Source: Oscillospiraceae bacterium (lineage in GTDB: Bacteria > Bacillota > Clostridia > Oscillospirales > Oscillospiraceae). From it: 36,471 nucleotides of DNA. A model generated the notes under the pieces. It was not told where the DNA came from. It was given only the letters and a program-made list of their open reading frames with translations, and did no database searches. The position numbers and the translations under genes were made by a program. The DNA lies in the NCBI GenBank assembly GCA_017524845.1, contig JAFXUU010000066.1, positions 1 to 36,471 on the forward strand. Direction: 5' to 3'. Shown piece by piece: positions 23,662 through 32,781 of the stretch (within the stretch, counting starts at the first letter, position 1; each line of letters begins with the position of its first letter).

Positions 23662-24981
23662 ATGAAGAGAGTTTTCCGCGTGCTTCCGCTCCTCCTGCTG
23701 CTGGTCCTCACCGGGGGCTGCAGCCTCGGCGGCGGCATCGACGCGCTGTACAGCCTGCCCCAGATGGCGGACGAATATCTGGAGCTGCAGCACGCCATCG
23801 ACGGGGTGCTGGCCTCCGGCGCGGTCTATTCCGCCCCTGTGGACGGCGTCCACCGCCAGAGCGTGCAGCTCTGCGACCTGAACGGGGACGGGACGGAGGA
23901 GGCCGTGGCCTTCTTCTCCGCGGCGGGGGAAAAGCCCCTGAAGATCTGGTTCTTCATTCAGACGGAGGACGCTTACGAGAAGGCCGCCGTCATCGAGGGG
24001 GACGGGAGCAGCATCGAGAGCATCGACTATGTGGACCTGGACGGCGACGGCTGGCTGGAGGCCGTGGTGGGCTGGGGCATGGGCGGCGATCTGAAGATGC
24101 TGGAGGTCTACACCCTCCGGGGCTTTCAGGCGGCCTCCATTGCGGCGGCGGACTACAGCCGCTACCTGACGGCCGACCTCAACGGCGACGGGAGGAAGGA
24201 GCTGGTGGTCGTCCGTCGGGGATCGGCGGAGAGCCCCGGCAGCGTGACCCTCTATTCCGTCGCCGGGGATGGGGAGACCGTCTCCGTCTCCGAGCGGCTC
24301 TCCGCGGGCCTGGACGGGATCACCAAGCTGGCCGCCGGCGCCCTGGAGGATACGCCCTACGCCGTCTTTGTGGAGGGCAGCTGCCAGGGCGGTCTGGTGA
24401 CGGACATCCTCACCTACCGGGACGGCGTGCTGAAGAACATCACGCTGGAGCCCGCCGGGGGCGTCAGCGAGGGGACCCTCCGGGCCTCCACCGCCTCCTT
24501 CCAGGACCTGCTGGGGAACGGGAAGCCCCTGGTGCCCCTGCCCCGGTCCCTCCCCGTCCAAGGGGAGACGGTCTTCCGCGTGCTGGACTGGTACGGCTAT
24601 GACAGCCGGGGAGAGCGGGGCATCGTCTGCACCACCTACCACAATTATTCCGACAGCTGGTATCTCATCCTGCCGGAGAGCTGGGGAAGGGCCATCACCG
24701 TCCGCCGGGAAGACAGCGACATGGGCGAGCGGGCCGTGGTCTTCTCCCTCTGGAACGGGGAGGGAGAGCAGGTTACGGATTTCCTGGCCCTTTACAGCCT
24801 TTCCGGGGAGAACCGCTATGAGCTGGCGGCCCGGCCCGGCCGGGTCATCATCCGGGAGAGCGGCGAGACCGTATACGCCGCCGAGCTCCGGGCGGAGGGG
24901 ATCGACTGGAGCGGGGCTCCGGACATGAATTACCTGCGGCAGAATTTCCGCCTGATCTACGCCGAATGGAACGCGCAGTGA
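23662..24981 (+). CDS. Lipoprotein with FG-GAP/VCBS-like calcium loops
   Basis: 439 residues. The signal peptide ends in lipobox LTGGC with Cys20, so the protein is anchored outside. Three acidic loops DLNGDGTEE, DLDGDGWLE and DLNGDGRKE match the DxDxDG calcium-binding pattern of FG-GAP/VCBS beta-propeller repeats. The remainder is beta-rich. The start is ATG 23662 because it opens the signal peptide; an in-frame start at 23599 would precede it with 21 polar residues. It ends 19 bases before the response regulator gene, so it is probably co-transcribed with the two-component pair and may be a target or accessory sensor. Specific function is unknown. Confidence 0.82.
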   Translation: MKRVFRVLPLLLLLVLTGGCSLGGGIDALYSLPQMADEYLELQHAIDGVLASGAVYSAPVDGVHRQSVQLCDLNGDGTEEAVAFFSAAGEKPLKIWFFIQTEDAYEKAAVIEGDGSSIESIDYVDLDGDGWLEAVVGWGMGGDLKMLEVYTLRGFQAASIAAADYSRYLTADLNGDGRKELVVVRRGSAESPGSVTLYSVAGDGETVSVSERLSAGLDGITKLAAGALEDTPYAVFVEGSCQGGLVTDILTYRDGVLKNITLEPAGGVSEGTLRASTASFQDLLGNGKPLVPLPRSLPVQGETVFRVLDWYGYDSRGERGIVCTTYHNYSDSWYLILPESWGRAITVRREDSDMGERAVVFSLWNGEGEQVTDFLALYSLSGENRYELAARPGRVIIRESGETVYAAELRAEGIDWSGAPDMNYLRQNFRLIYAEWNAQ

Positions 24982-25000
24982 CGCGCAGGGAGGATATGGA

Positions 25001-25690
25001 ATGAAAAAAGTTCTGGTTCTCGAGGATGAGGTGGCCATCCGCAGCTTTCTCGTCATCAATCTGAAGCGCTCGGGCTACGAACCCCTGGAGGCGGGTACCG
25101 GGGCGGAGGCCTTCGAGCTGCTGCGCCAGAATCCGGATATCAGGCTGGCCCTGCTGGACATCATGCTCCCGGATACGGACGGCTTCGAGGTCTGCCGGAG
25201 GATCCGGGCCTCGGGGAGCAAGATGGGCATCATCATGCTCACCGCCCGCACCCAGGAGATGGACAAGGTCACCGGCCTCATGACCGGGGCGGACGACTAC
25301 GTGACGAAGCCCCTGGCCTCCATCGCCGAGCTCACCGCCCGGGTGGACGCCCTGTACCGCCGGGTGGGGGGCGACGATATGCCCGAGACCGGGGAGGTCG
25401 TGCGGGGGCCCTTCCGGCTCAATACCCGCAACCGCACCCTGGAGAAGAACGGGACGCGCATCCGCCTCACCCAGGTGGAGTACGCCATCGTGAAGCTGTT
25501 TATGGACAATCCCGGCAAGGCCCTGAGCCGGGAGGAGATCCTCTCCTCCGTCTGGGGCCCGGACGCCGGGGGCGACCTGAAGATCGTGGACGTGAACATC
25601 CGCCGCCTTCGCCTGAAGGTGGAGGACGATCCCCAGAACCCCGCCTGCATCACCACCGTGCGGGGCTACGGTTATATGTGGGGCTTCTGA
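25001..25690 (+). CDS. OmpR/PhoB-family response regulator
   Basis: 229 residues. The receiver domain has the acidic pair E8/D9, the phospho-acceptor Asp53 (LLDIMLPDTDG), the switch Thr in MLTART and Lys in VTKPLA. The C-terminal winged helix is complete (RLTQVEYAIVKLFMDNPGKA through VDVNIRRLRLKVEDD and the wing TTVRGYGYMW). The start is ATG 25001 after GGGAGG. The stop TGA shares one base with the kinase ATG (TGATG), so the pair is coupled. Target genes are unknown, though the lipoprotein upstream is a natural candidate. Confidence 0.96.
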   Translation: MKKVLVLEDEVAIRSFLVINLKRSGYEPLEAGTGAEAFELLRQNPDIRLALLDIMLPDTDGFEVCRRIRASGSKMGIIMLTARTQEMDKVTGLMTGADDYVTKPLASIAELTARVDALYRRVGGDDMPETGEVVRGPFRLNTRNRTLEKNGTRIRLTQVEYAIVKLFMDNPGKALSREEILSSVWGPDAGGDLKIVDVNIRRLRLKVEDDPQNPACITTVRGYGYMWGF

Positions 25691-27150
25691 TGCCCGGCAG
25701 AAGCGTGTTCCGCCTGCTGCGGGTGCGGGGCCTGCGCAACCGCTGGATGGTGGGCAGCATGGCCTTCATCGTCCTGCTGGCCCTGGCGGCCGTGGCGGCC
25801 TATGGCGTCGCCATCGGCGGCTATTACTACAGCGGCGTGCGAACGGCCCTGGAGACCAAGGCTTCCTCCTCCTCCGCATTCTTCTCCAACTACGTGACCA
25901 GGACCTACGCGGAGTATTATCAGAGCGCCTACCGCTATACCGGCCTTTTTGACGAGCGGGACAAGCTGGACCTCCAGTTCATCAGCCCCTCCGGGCGGAT
26001 CGAGGTCTCCACCTACGGGCTCACCGCAGGGACCATGCCCGGCACGGGGGATATCGCGGATGCCCTGGCGACCGGGGAGCTTCGCTCCTTCATGGGACGG
26101 GACCCCTCCACCGGGGAGCGGATCATCGCCGTCTCCAGCCCCCTCATCTACAGCGACGGGCGCATCATGGGCATCATCCGTTACGTGTCAAGTCTGCGGC
26201 TGGTGGACCGGCAGGTGGTCTACAACATCCTCATCGCGTTCGGCATCGCCCTGGGCCTGGTGCTGGTGATGTTCCTGACGAACCTGGTCTTCATCCGCAG
26301 CATCGTCACCCCCATCGGGGAGGTGACGGCCATGACGAGGCGGATCGCCGACGGGGGCTACGGCAGCCAGATCCAGAACAAATACGAGGACGAGATGGGG
26401 GAGATGGTGGACGCCATCAACGACCTGTCCATCCAGATCAGCCATTCGGAAAAGGTGAAAACGGAGTTTATCTCCTCCGTCTCCCACGAGCTGCGGACGC
26501 CCCTCACGGCCATCACCGGCTGGACGGAGACCCTCAGCTACGATGAGAACCTGGACGCGGAGACCCGGCGGAAGGGCCTCGGCATCGTGCTGGAGGAGGC
26601 CCGGCGGCTGACGAACATGGTGGAGGAGCTGCTGGACTTCACCCGCATCGAGGACGGGCGATTCACCGTGAACATCGAGAAGATGGACGTGGAGGCGGAG
26701 CTGGAGGACACCCTCTTCACCTGCCGGGAGCTGATGAAGCAGGAAAACCTGCAGCTGGACTATTCGCCGCCGGAGGAGCCCATGCCCGTCATCCCCGGGG
26801 ACCCGGAGCGGCTGAAGCAGGTCATCCTCAATCTGCTGGACAACGCCGCCAAGCACGGGGGCAGCGGCGGGCGCATCGAGGTCTCCCTGGAGCTGCAGAA
26901 GAACTATCAGGACTCCGGGAAGGACTTTGTCACCATCCGGGTGCGGGACTTCGGCCCCGGCATCCCGCCGGACGAGCTGGGCAACGTGAAGCTGAAATTC
27001 TACCGGGGCAGCAGCAAGGCCCGGGGCAGCGGCATCGGCCTCGCCGTGTGCGACGAGATCGTGCGTCTGCACAACGGCATCCTGGACGTCACTAACGCGC
27101 CGGAGGGCGGCTGCGTCGTCAGCGTCCGCCTGCCGGCAGCCGAGGGCTGA
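25690..27150 (+). CDS. Membrane sensor histidine kinase
   Basis: 486 residues. Two membrane helices (about 21-45 and 179-202) enclose an extracytoplasmic sensor domain of about 130 residues. A HAMP linker follows (IVTPIGEVTAMTRRIADGGY), then the HisKA box SVSHELRTPL with phospho-acceptor His266. The ATPase boxes are N (NLLDNAAKHG), G1 (VRDFGPGIP) and G2 (GSGIGLAV), so the protein looks intact and active. The start is ATG 25690 in the TGATG overlap; an upstream in-frame GTG at 25678 lies within the regulator gene. The signal is unknown. Confidence 0.95.
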   Translation: MPGRSVFRLLRVRGLRNRWMVGSMAFIVLLALAAVAAYGVAIGGYYYSGVRTALETKASSSSAFFSNYVTRTYAEYYQSAYRYTGLFDERDKLDLQFISPSGRIEVSTYGLTAGTMPGTGDIADALATGELRSFMGRDPSTGERIIAVSSPLIYSDGRIMGIIRYVSSLRLVDRQVVYNILIAFGIALGLVLVMFLTNLVFIRSIVTPIGEVTAMTRRIADGGYGSQIQNKYEDEMGEMVDAINDLSIQISHSEKVKTEFISSVSHELRTPLTAITGWTETLSYDENLDAETRRKGLGIVLEEARRLTNMVEELLDFTRIEDGRFTVNIEKMDVEAELEDTLFTCRELMKQENLQLDYSPPEEPMPVIPGDPERLKQVILNLLDNAAKHGGSGGRIEVSLELQKNYQDSGKDFVTIRVRDFGPGIPPDELGNVKLKFYRGSSKARGSGIGLAVCDEIVRLHNGILDVTNAPEGGCVVSVRLPAAEG

Positions 27151-27189
27151 GACGCCTGCCGAAATAACGAGAACGTAAGGAACGGATCC

Positions 27190-28149
27190 ATGAAGGAAAA
27201 AACCGAGAAAAAGGAACAGTGCTTCCGCACCACCATCGGCGGACAGGCCCTCATCGAGGGCATCCTCATGCGGGGGCCGGAGAAGCAGGCCATCGTGGTC
27301 CGCCTGGCCGACGGGACCCTGCAGGAAAAGACCGAGGAGCTGAAGTATATCAAAGACCGCTATCCCATCCTGGGCTGGCCCCTTATCCGGGGCGTGGTCA
27401 TCTTCTTCTCCTCCCTCATCAACGGGGTCAAGGCCCTCATGTATTCCGCCGACTGTCTCCCCGAGGAGGAGCAGGCGGCTCAGGAGGACGCGGTGGACCG
27501 TTGGATCAACGCCCACTTCGAGGGGGAAAGGGCCAAAAAGCTCATCATCGGCGTTTCCGTCGTCCTGGGCATCCTCCTGGCGGTGGCCATCTTCATGGTG
27601 CTGCCCTACCTGATCACCGGCCTCTTCACGAATTCCATCGGCTCCTCCTTCGTGAAAAACGTGATCGACGGGGTGCTGCGCATCATCATTTTCCTGGTTT
27701 ATATCCGCCTCGTCACCCTGTCGAAGGACATTCACCGGGTCTTTGAATACCACGGGGCGGAGCACAAATCCATCCACTGCTATGAAAAAGGCCTGCCCCT
27801 CACGGTGGAGAACATCCGGCCCCAGCCCCGGGAGCATCCCCGCTGCGGCACGAGCTTCCTCTTTGTGGTCATGATCGTGAGCTTTCTGGTGTTCAGCGTG
27901 GTGAGCTGGAAAAACCGTCTGGTCGCCTTTTTCCTGCGCCTCCTGCTGCTGCCTGTGGTCGTGGCCTTCAGCTATGAGATCAACCGCTGGGCCGGCCGAC
28001 ACGACAATCTGCTCAGCCGCATCCTCTCCGCCCCCGGCCGGGCCCTGCAGAAGCTCACCGTCTTCGAGCCGGACGAGAGCATGATGGAGGTTGCGGCCCG
28101 GGCCCTGACCCTGGTGATCCCGGAGGAAAAAGGGGCGGACCGCTGGTGA
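27190..28149 (+). CDS. DUF1385 membrane protein (YqhQ-like)
   Basis: 319 residues of the DUF1385 family. It opens with the family hallmark [20 protein letters not shown], followed by [22 protein letters not shown] and later [13 protein letters not shown], containing conserved His and Glu residues. Three to four hydrophobic segments (for example [17 protein letters not shown] and [16 protein letters not shown]) indicate an integral membrane protein. Function is not established. It is usually found directly before prmC in clostridia, as here, where its TGA overlaps the prmC GTG by four bases. Confidence 0.93.
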   Translation: MKEKTEKKEQCFRTTIGGQALIEGILMRGPEKQAIVVRLADGTLQEKTEELKYIKDRYPILGWPLIRGVVIFFSSLINGVKALMYSADCLPEEEQAAQEDAVDRWINAHFEGERAKKLIIGVSVVLGILLAVAIFMVLPYLITGLFTNSIGSSFVKNVIDGVLRIIIFLVYIRLVTLSKDIHRVFEYHGAEHKSIHCYEKGLPLTVENIRPQPREHPRCGTSFLFVVMIVSFLVFSVVSWKNRLVAFFLRLLLLPVVVAFSYEINRWAGRHDNLLSRILSAPGRALQKLTVFEPDESMMEVAARALTLVIPEEKGADRW

Positions 28150-29036
28150 AGACCTACAACGACGTATATATCGAGACCCGGCGCGCCCTGCGCGCCGCCG
28201 GGGTGGAGGCCTTCGGCACGGAGGCCCGCATCCTCCTTGCCGCCGCGGCGGACAAGACGCCGGAGGCCTTCCTGCGGGACCTCCGCCTGTATCCCGGCGC
28301 GGATTTCGAGCCCCGGGCGGCGGAATACCTCCGGCGGCGGTTGGCGGGGGAACCCGCAGCCTACATCGCCGGGACCTGGGAGTTTTACGGGCTGGAGCTG
28401 GAGGTGAACCCCTCCGTCCTCATCCCCCGCTCCGACACGGAGGTGGTGACGGAGGCGGCCCTGGACTACCTTCGGCAAAAGCCGGGCGCCCGGGTGCTGG
28501 ACCTCTGCACCGGCAGCGGCTGCATCGGCCTTGCCCTGGCGGCGGCTGCGCCGGGCTGCCGGGTGGTGCTGGCGGATATCGACCGCCGGGCCCTGATCCT
28601 GGCCAAGCGCAACGCCCTGCGCCTGAAGCTCAGCCGGCGGGTGCTGGCCCTGGAGGCGAACGTGCTGGCCCCGCCCGCCCGGCAGCTGGGGGAATTCGAC
28701 CTCATCGTGTCGAATCCGCCCTATGTTCCCACCGGGGAGCTGGAGGGGCTGGACGTTTCCGTGCGGGACTTCGAGCCCTGGCTCGCCCTGGACGGCGGGG
28801 AGGACGGGCTGGATTTCTACCGGGCCATTTTCGCCCGTTGGACGGCGATCCTCCGGCCCGGCGGCTGCCTCGCCCTGGAATGCGGGGAGGGGCAGAGCGA
28901 GGAAGTGCAGCGCATGGCCCGGGCGTCGGGCTTCGGGGAAGCCGCCGTGTTCCGGGATACCGGGGGCACGGAGCGGGCCCTTGCCTTCCGGAAGCCGGAG
29001 GAAACGGAAACAAAAGAAAGCGAGAGCGAAGAATAA
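28146..29036 (+). CDS. prmC: Release factor glutamine methyltransferase
   Basis: 296 residues. PrmC methylates the glutamine of the GGQ motif in peptide chain release factors using SAM. The N-terminal helical domain ([21 protein letters not shown]) is followed by the Rossmann domain with [16 protein letters not shown] and the substrate-binding VSNPPYVP. The start is GTG 28146, inside the GTGA overlap with DUF1385. The C-terminus is lysine/glutamate-rich ([11 protein letters not shown]). In related genomes prmC is commonly followed by prfA; here recA follows after only 11 bases. Confidence 0.95.
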   Translation: MKTYNDVYIETRRALRAAGVEAFGTEARILLAAAADKTPEAFLRDLRLYPGADFEPRAAEYLRRRLAGEPAAYIAGTWEFYGLELEVNPSVLIPRSDTEVVTEAALDYLRQKPGARVLDLCTGSGCIGLALAAAAPGCRVVLADIDRRALILAKRNALRLKLSRRVLALEANVLAPPARQLGEFDLIVSNPPYVPTGELEGLDVSVRDFEPWLALDGGEDGLDFYRAIFARWTAILRPGGCLALECGEGQSEEVQRMARASGFGEAAVFRDTGGTERALAFRKPEETETKESESEE

Positions 29037-29047
29037 GGAGGAGACCC

Positions 29048-30145
29048 ATGGCCAAGAAAACGAACGTAGCACCCGCCGCCCCGGCGGCAGACAGGAAAAA
29101 AGCGCTGGAGAGCGCCATGGCCCAGATCGAGCGCACCTTCGGCACGGGCAGCATCATGCGCCTGGGCGACGCGTCCCACGTGTCCGTGGAAGCCATCAGC
29201 ACCGGTTCCCTTTCTCTGGACCTGGCCCTGGGTATCGGCGGCGTTCCCAAGGGACGCATCATCGAGATCTACGGACCCGAGTCCTCCGGAAAGACCACCC
29301 TGGCCCTGCATATCCTGGCCTCCGCCCAGAAAGCGGGGGGCGTAGCCGCTTTCATCGACGCGGAGCACGCCCTGGATCCGGTCTACGCCCGCAACCTGGG
29401 GGTCAACATCGACGAGCTCCTCATTTCCCAGCCGGATACCGGCGAGCAGGCCCTGGAGATCACCGACGCCCTTGTCCGCAGCGGCGCGGTGGACGCCATC
29501 GTCATCGACTCCGTGGCGGCCCTGGTTCCCAAGAGCGAGATCGAGGCGGAGATGGGAGACAGCGTGGTAGGGCTCCAGGCCCGGCTCATGTCCCAGGCCC
29601 TGCGGAAGCTCACCGGCTCCATCAGCAAAACGAACTGCGTCGTCATCTTCATCAATCAGCTGCGGGAGAAGATCGGCGTCATGTACGGCAACCCGGAGAC
29701 CACCACCGGCGGCAAGGCGCTGAAATTCTATGCCAGCGTGCGGCTGGACGTGCGTCGGGTGGAGACCCTCAGCGTGGGGGGCACCAAGGTGGGCAACCAC
29801 ACAAGGGTAAAGGTGACGAAGAACAAGGTCGCGCCCCCCTTCCGGGAGGCGGAGTTCGACATCATCTACGGCGAGGGCATCTCCCGCACCAGCGAGCTGG
29901 TGGACACGGGCCTGAAGCTGGGCTTCATCGAAAAGGGCGGCAGCTGGTTCACCTACGGGGATCAGCGCCTCCAGGGCAAGGACAGCATGAAGGATTACCT
30001 GAAGCAGAATCCGGAGATCGCCGACGAGCTGGAGGAGCGGATCAAGGAGAAGCTCATGGGCGCCGCCGCGCCCGACCCGGCGGAGGAAGCGCCTGCCGTC
30101 GCCGGCCGCGCCGTCAGCATCAGCGCGGACGATTTCGAGGATTAA
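29048..30145 (+). CDS. recA: Recombinase RecA
   Basis: 365 residues. RecA forms the nucleoprotein filament for homologous recombination and SOS induction. The start is ATG 29048 after AAGGAGGAG. Walker A is GPESSGKT (76-83); other hallmarks are [23 protein letters not shown], the L2-region [21 protein letters not shown] and the C-terminal basic/acidic tail ending ADDFED. I see no independent SOS-type operator immediately upstream; it appears to be read from an upstream promoter. Its TAA abuts the recX ATG. Confidence 0.98.
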   Translation: MAKKTNVAPAAPAADRKKALESAMAQIERTFGTGSIMRLGDASHVSVEAISTGSLSLDLALGIGGVPKGRIIEIYGPESSGKTTLALHILASAQKAGGVAAFIDAEHALDPVYARNLGVNIDELLISQPDTGEQALEITDALVRSGAVDAIVIDSVAALVPKSEIEAEMGDSVVGLQARLMSQALRKLTGSISKTNCVVIFINQLREKIGVMYGNPETTTGGKALKFYASVRLDVRRVETLSVGGTKVGNHTRVKVTKNKVAPPFREAEFDIIYGEGISRTSELVDTGLKLGFIEKGGSWFTYGDQRLQGKDSMKDYLKQNPEIADELEERIKEKLMGAAAPDPAEEAPAVAGRAVSISADDFED

Positions 30146-30769
30146 ATGCTTCTGACGAAGCTGGAGCCCCTGGGAGAGGACCGTTTTTCCCTCGCCCTGG
30201 AGGACGGCTCGAGCCTCCGCTGCGGGCCGCAGGAGGTGCTGGACTTCGGCCTTCACGGCGGCATGGAGCTGGACGGGGAGACCCTGGAGAAGCTGCGGGA
30301 GGCCTGCGCCTACTGGGCCGTGCGCCGGAAGGCGGCGGCGCTGATCTCCGCCCGGGCCATGTCCGCGGGGGAGCTCCGGCGCAAGCTGCGGGAGAAAGGG
30401 GCCGACCCCCTCCATGCGGAGAAGGCGGCGAATTGGCTGCTGGACCTGGGGGCCATCGACGAGGCGGCCTATGCCGCCATGGTGGCGCGGCACTATGCCG
30501 CCAGGGGCTACGGGAGAAAGCGCATCGAGCAGGAGCTCTTTCGCCGCGAGCTCCCCCGGGAGACCTGGGAAGCGGCTCTGGAGGAGCTGCCCGACGGGCG
30601 GGATACCCTGGACGCGCTGGTGCGCAGGCGCCTGCAGAGCGCGCCCATCGACCGGCAGGGCCTGAAAAAACTGGCGGACAGCCTCCTTCGCCGGGGCTAC
30701 GGCTGGGAGGAAGTGCGCGCGGCCATCGCCCGCAGCACGGCCCAGGAGGACAACGATTTTGACGACTGA
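30146..30769 (+). CDS. recX: RecA regulator RecX
   Basis: 207 residues, with ATG directly after the recA stop (TAAATG). RecX-type three-helix repeats are visible: ALISARAMSAGELRRKLREKG, the repeat-two stretch DEAAYAAMVARHYAARGYGRKRIEQEL, and RRLQSAPIDRQGLKKLADSLLRRGYGWEEV. An N-terminal beta segment of about 50 residues precedes them, as in many Firmicutes. RecX limits or modulates RecA filaments, and the zero-base junction ties its level to RecA. Confidence 0.93.
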   Translation: MLLTKLEPLGEDRFSLALEDGSSLRCGPQEVLDFGLHGGMELDGETLEKLREACAYWAVRRKAAALISARAMSAGELRRKLREKGADPLHAEKAANWLLDLGAIDEAAYAAMVARHYAARGYGRKRIEQELFRRELPRETWEAALEELPDGRDTLDALVRRRLQSAPIDRQGLKKLADSLLRRGYGWEEVRAAIARSTAQEDNDFDD

Positions 30770-30791
30770 AGGGATTTCGGAGGAATAAGGC

Positions 30792-32123
30792 ATGGCCGAA
30801 AAAGTGGGGATGGTATCCCTGGGCTGCGCGAAGAACCTGGTGAACGGGGAGCAGATGCTCTGGCTGCTGCGGGAGGCGGGCTACGAGCTCGTTTCCGACC
30901 TGGCGGAGACGGAGGTGCTCATCGTCAACACCTGCGCCTTTATCGACAGCGCCAAGCAGGAGGCCATCGATACCATTCTTGAATTTGCGGAACTGAAAAA
31001 GGAAGGCAAGCTGAAAAAGCTGCTGGTCACGGGCTGTCTCAGCCAGCGCTACCGGGAGGAGATCCTTCGGGAGCTCCCGGAGGTGGACGGCGTCCTGGGC
31101 ACGGGGAGCTACGACGAGATCGTGCCCGCCGTGGCCGCGGCCCTGGCAGGGGAGACCCCGGAGCTCTTCGGGGATATCTCCGGCCCCGTCAGCGAGGCGG
31201 GACGGGTGGTGTCCTCCGGGCCGGGCTGGGCCTATCTCCGCATCGCCGAGGGCTGCGACAACCGCTGCAGCTACTGCGTCATCCCCTCCATCCGGGGACG
31301 GTACCGCTCCCGGCCCATGGAGAACGTTCTTCGGGAGGCGGAGGCCCTGGCGAAGGACGGGGTGAAGGAGCTCATTGTGGTAGCTCAGGACATCACCCGC
31401 TACGGAACGGACCTCTATGGAAAGCCCCGACTGGCGGAGCTGGTGCGCGCCCTGGCGAAGATCTCCGGCATTCACTGGATCCGCCTGCATTACCTCTATC
31501 CCGACCTGATCGACGACGAACTCATCGACACCGTGGCCGCCGAGCCCAAGGTGGTGAAATACCTGGACATCCCCATCCAGCATATAAACGATGGGATCCT
31601 GAAAAAGATGAACCGGCGGGGCACCGGCGCCGAGATCGAGGCCCTGCTGACGAAGCTGCGTCGGCGCATCCCCGGCCTCGTGCTGCGCACCAGCCTCATC
31701 ACCGGTCTGCCGGGGGAAGGGGAGGCGGAGTTCGAGGAGCTCTGCGCCTTCCTGCGCCGCATGAAGCTGGAGCGGGCGGGGGTCTTCGCCTACAGCCCCG
31801 AGGAGGGCACCCCGGCCTATAACATGGAGCGGCCCGATGAGGAGACCGCCGCCCACCGGGCGGAGCTGGCGGTGGATATCCAGTCGGAGATCATGGACGA
31901 GTTCAACGCCGCCCGCATGGGGACCGTGCTGGAGGTGCTGGCGGAGGGCTACGACCGCATCGCCGAGTGCTGGTACGGCCGCAGCTATGCCGACAGTCCG
32001 GAGGTGGACGGCAAGGTGTTCTTCACCGGGGGACGGCCCCGGGCGGGGGAATTCATCCGGGTGCGCATCACCGACACCCTGGAGGGCGATCTGGTGGGGC
32101 AGGCAGAGGAGGCAGAAGCATGA
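30792..32123 (+). CDS. rimO: Ribosomal protein S12 methylthiotransferase RimO
   Basis: 443 residues of the MiaB/RimO radical-SAM family. N-terminal cluster cysteines are Cys12, Cys48 and Cys82. The radical SAM cluster motif is Cys155-x3-Cys159-x2-Cys162 (GCDNRCSYCVIPSIRGRYRS). A C-terminal TRAM domain (TVLEVLAEGYD to FIRVRITDTLEGDLVG) contacts the substrate. The opening SLGCAKNLVN is the RimO version and distinguishes it from MiaB. The product thiomethylates an aspartate of S12. The start is ATG 30792 after GGAGG. It couples to pgsA by an ATGA overlap. Confidence 0.95.
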   Translation: MAEKVGMVSLGCAKNLVNGEQMLWLLREAGYELVSDLAETEVLIVNTCAFIDSAKQEAIDTILEFAELKKEGKLKKLLVTGCLSQRYREEILRELPEVDGVLGTGSYDEIVPAVAAALAGETPELFGDISGPVSEAGRVVSSGPGWAYLRIAEGCDNRCSYCVIPSIRGRYRSRPMENVLREAEALAKDGVKELIVVAQDITRYGTDLYGKPRLAELVRALAKISGIHWIRLHYLYPDLIDDELIDTVAAEPKVVKYLDIPIQHINDGILKKMNRRGTGAEIEALLTKLRRRIPGLVLRTSLITGLPGEGEAEFEELCAFLRRMKLERAGVFAYSPEEGTPAYNMERPDEETAAHRAELAVDIQSEIMDEFNAARMGTVLEVLAEGYDRIAECWYGRSYADSPEVDGKVFFTGGRPRAGEFIRVRITDTLEGDLVGQAEEAEA

Positions 32124-32734
32124 CGACGGCAAACAAGCTCACCATTCTCCGGGTGGTCATGATCCCGGTATACATCGTCCTGATGCTGCTGGACTTTCCC
32201 GGTCACAAGTGGATCGCCCTGGGGGTGTTCATCCTCGCCAGCCTGACGGATTTTCTGGACGGGCACATCGCCCGGAAATACAACCAGATCACCACCTTCG
32301 GAAAGTTCATGGACCCGCTGGCGGACAAGCTGCTGGTCACGGCGGCCCTGATCCTCTTTGTCCAGTGGGGCCAGGTTCCCGCCTGGGTTGCCATTATCAT
32401 CCTGGCCCGGGAATTCGGCGTCACAGCCCTGCGCCTGGTGGCCGCCGCGGACGGAACGGTGATCGCCGCCGGCATTTCCGGCAAGGTGAAGACCTTTTCC
32501 AGCATGGTGTGCCTCTGCCTGATGATGACCCCCTGGCACGACCTGGTCCTGATCCCCTTCGGACCGTCTACCCCCCTCATCGGGGCGGCGCTGACTTCCT
32601 CCCAGCACAGCCTGGTGCAGATCCCCACGGCCTTCACTCTGGATTGGCTGTGCAACCTGGTGATGCTGATCACCACCGTCTGGTCCGGCGCGGAATACTT
32701 CGTGAAATACGGGAAGCTCCTGAAGCTCAAGTAA
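32120..32734 (+). CDS. pgsA: CDP-diacylglycerol-glycerol-3-phosphate phosphatidyltransferase
   Basis: A 204-residue membrane enzyme of the CDP-alcohol phosphatidyltransferase family, making phosphatidylglycerol phosphate. The catalytic metal motif D-x2-D-G-x2-A-R-x8-G-x3-D-x3-D is complete (SLTDFLDGHIARKY then TFGKFMDPLADK). The opening NKLTILRVVMIPVYIV is typical of PgsA. A segment between the last helices (PFGPSTPLIGAALTSSQHS) is longer than I expect. The start is ATG 32120, overlapping the rimO stop by four bases; a frame starting at 31967 lies inside rimO. Confidence 0.95.
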   Translation: MTTANKLTILRVVMIPVYIVLMLLDFPGHKWIALGVFILASLTDFLDGHIARKYNQITTFGKFMDPLADKLLVTAALILFVQWGQVPAWVAIIILAREFGVTALRLVAAADGTVIAAGISGKVKTFSSMVCLCLMMTPWHDLVLIPFGPSTPLIGAALTSSQHSLVQIPTAFTLDWLCNLVMLITTVWSGAEYFVKYGKLLKLK

Positions 32735-32742
32735 AAGAATAC

Positions 32743-32768
32743 GGCCCTCCGCCCAGAGGCGGGGGGCC
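32743..32768 (+). other. GC-rich hairpin between pgsA and hslO
   Basis: GGCCCTCCGCC (32743-32753) pairs with GGCGGGGGGCC (32758-32768) around CAGA, 11 pairs including one G-U. No U tract follows, so it is not a classical terminator. It ends a few bases before the GAGGT ribosome site of hslO and could modulate translation or read-through. Confidence 0.6.
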
Positions 32769-32781
32769 GCGAGGTCAAAGT

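Noticed and set aside
29037-29047. SOS (LexA) operator directly before recA
   Set aside because: The 11-base gap after prmC holds only the ribosome site; no LexA-type dyad is visible there.
28817-32132. Two long minus-strand frames opposite recA/recX and rimO
   Set aside because: recA, recX and rimO are unmistakable on the plus strand; the antisense translations show no domain motifs.
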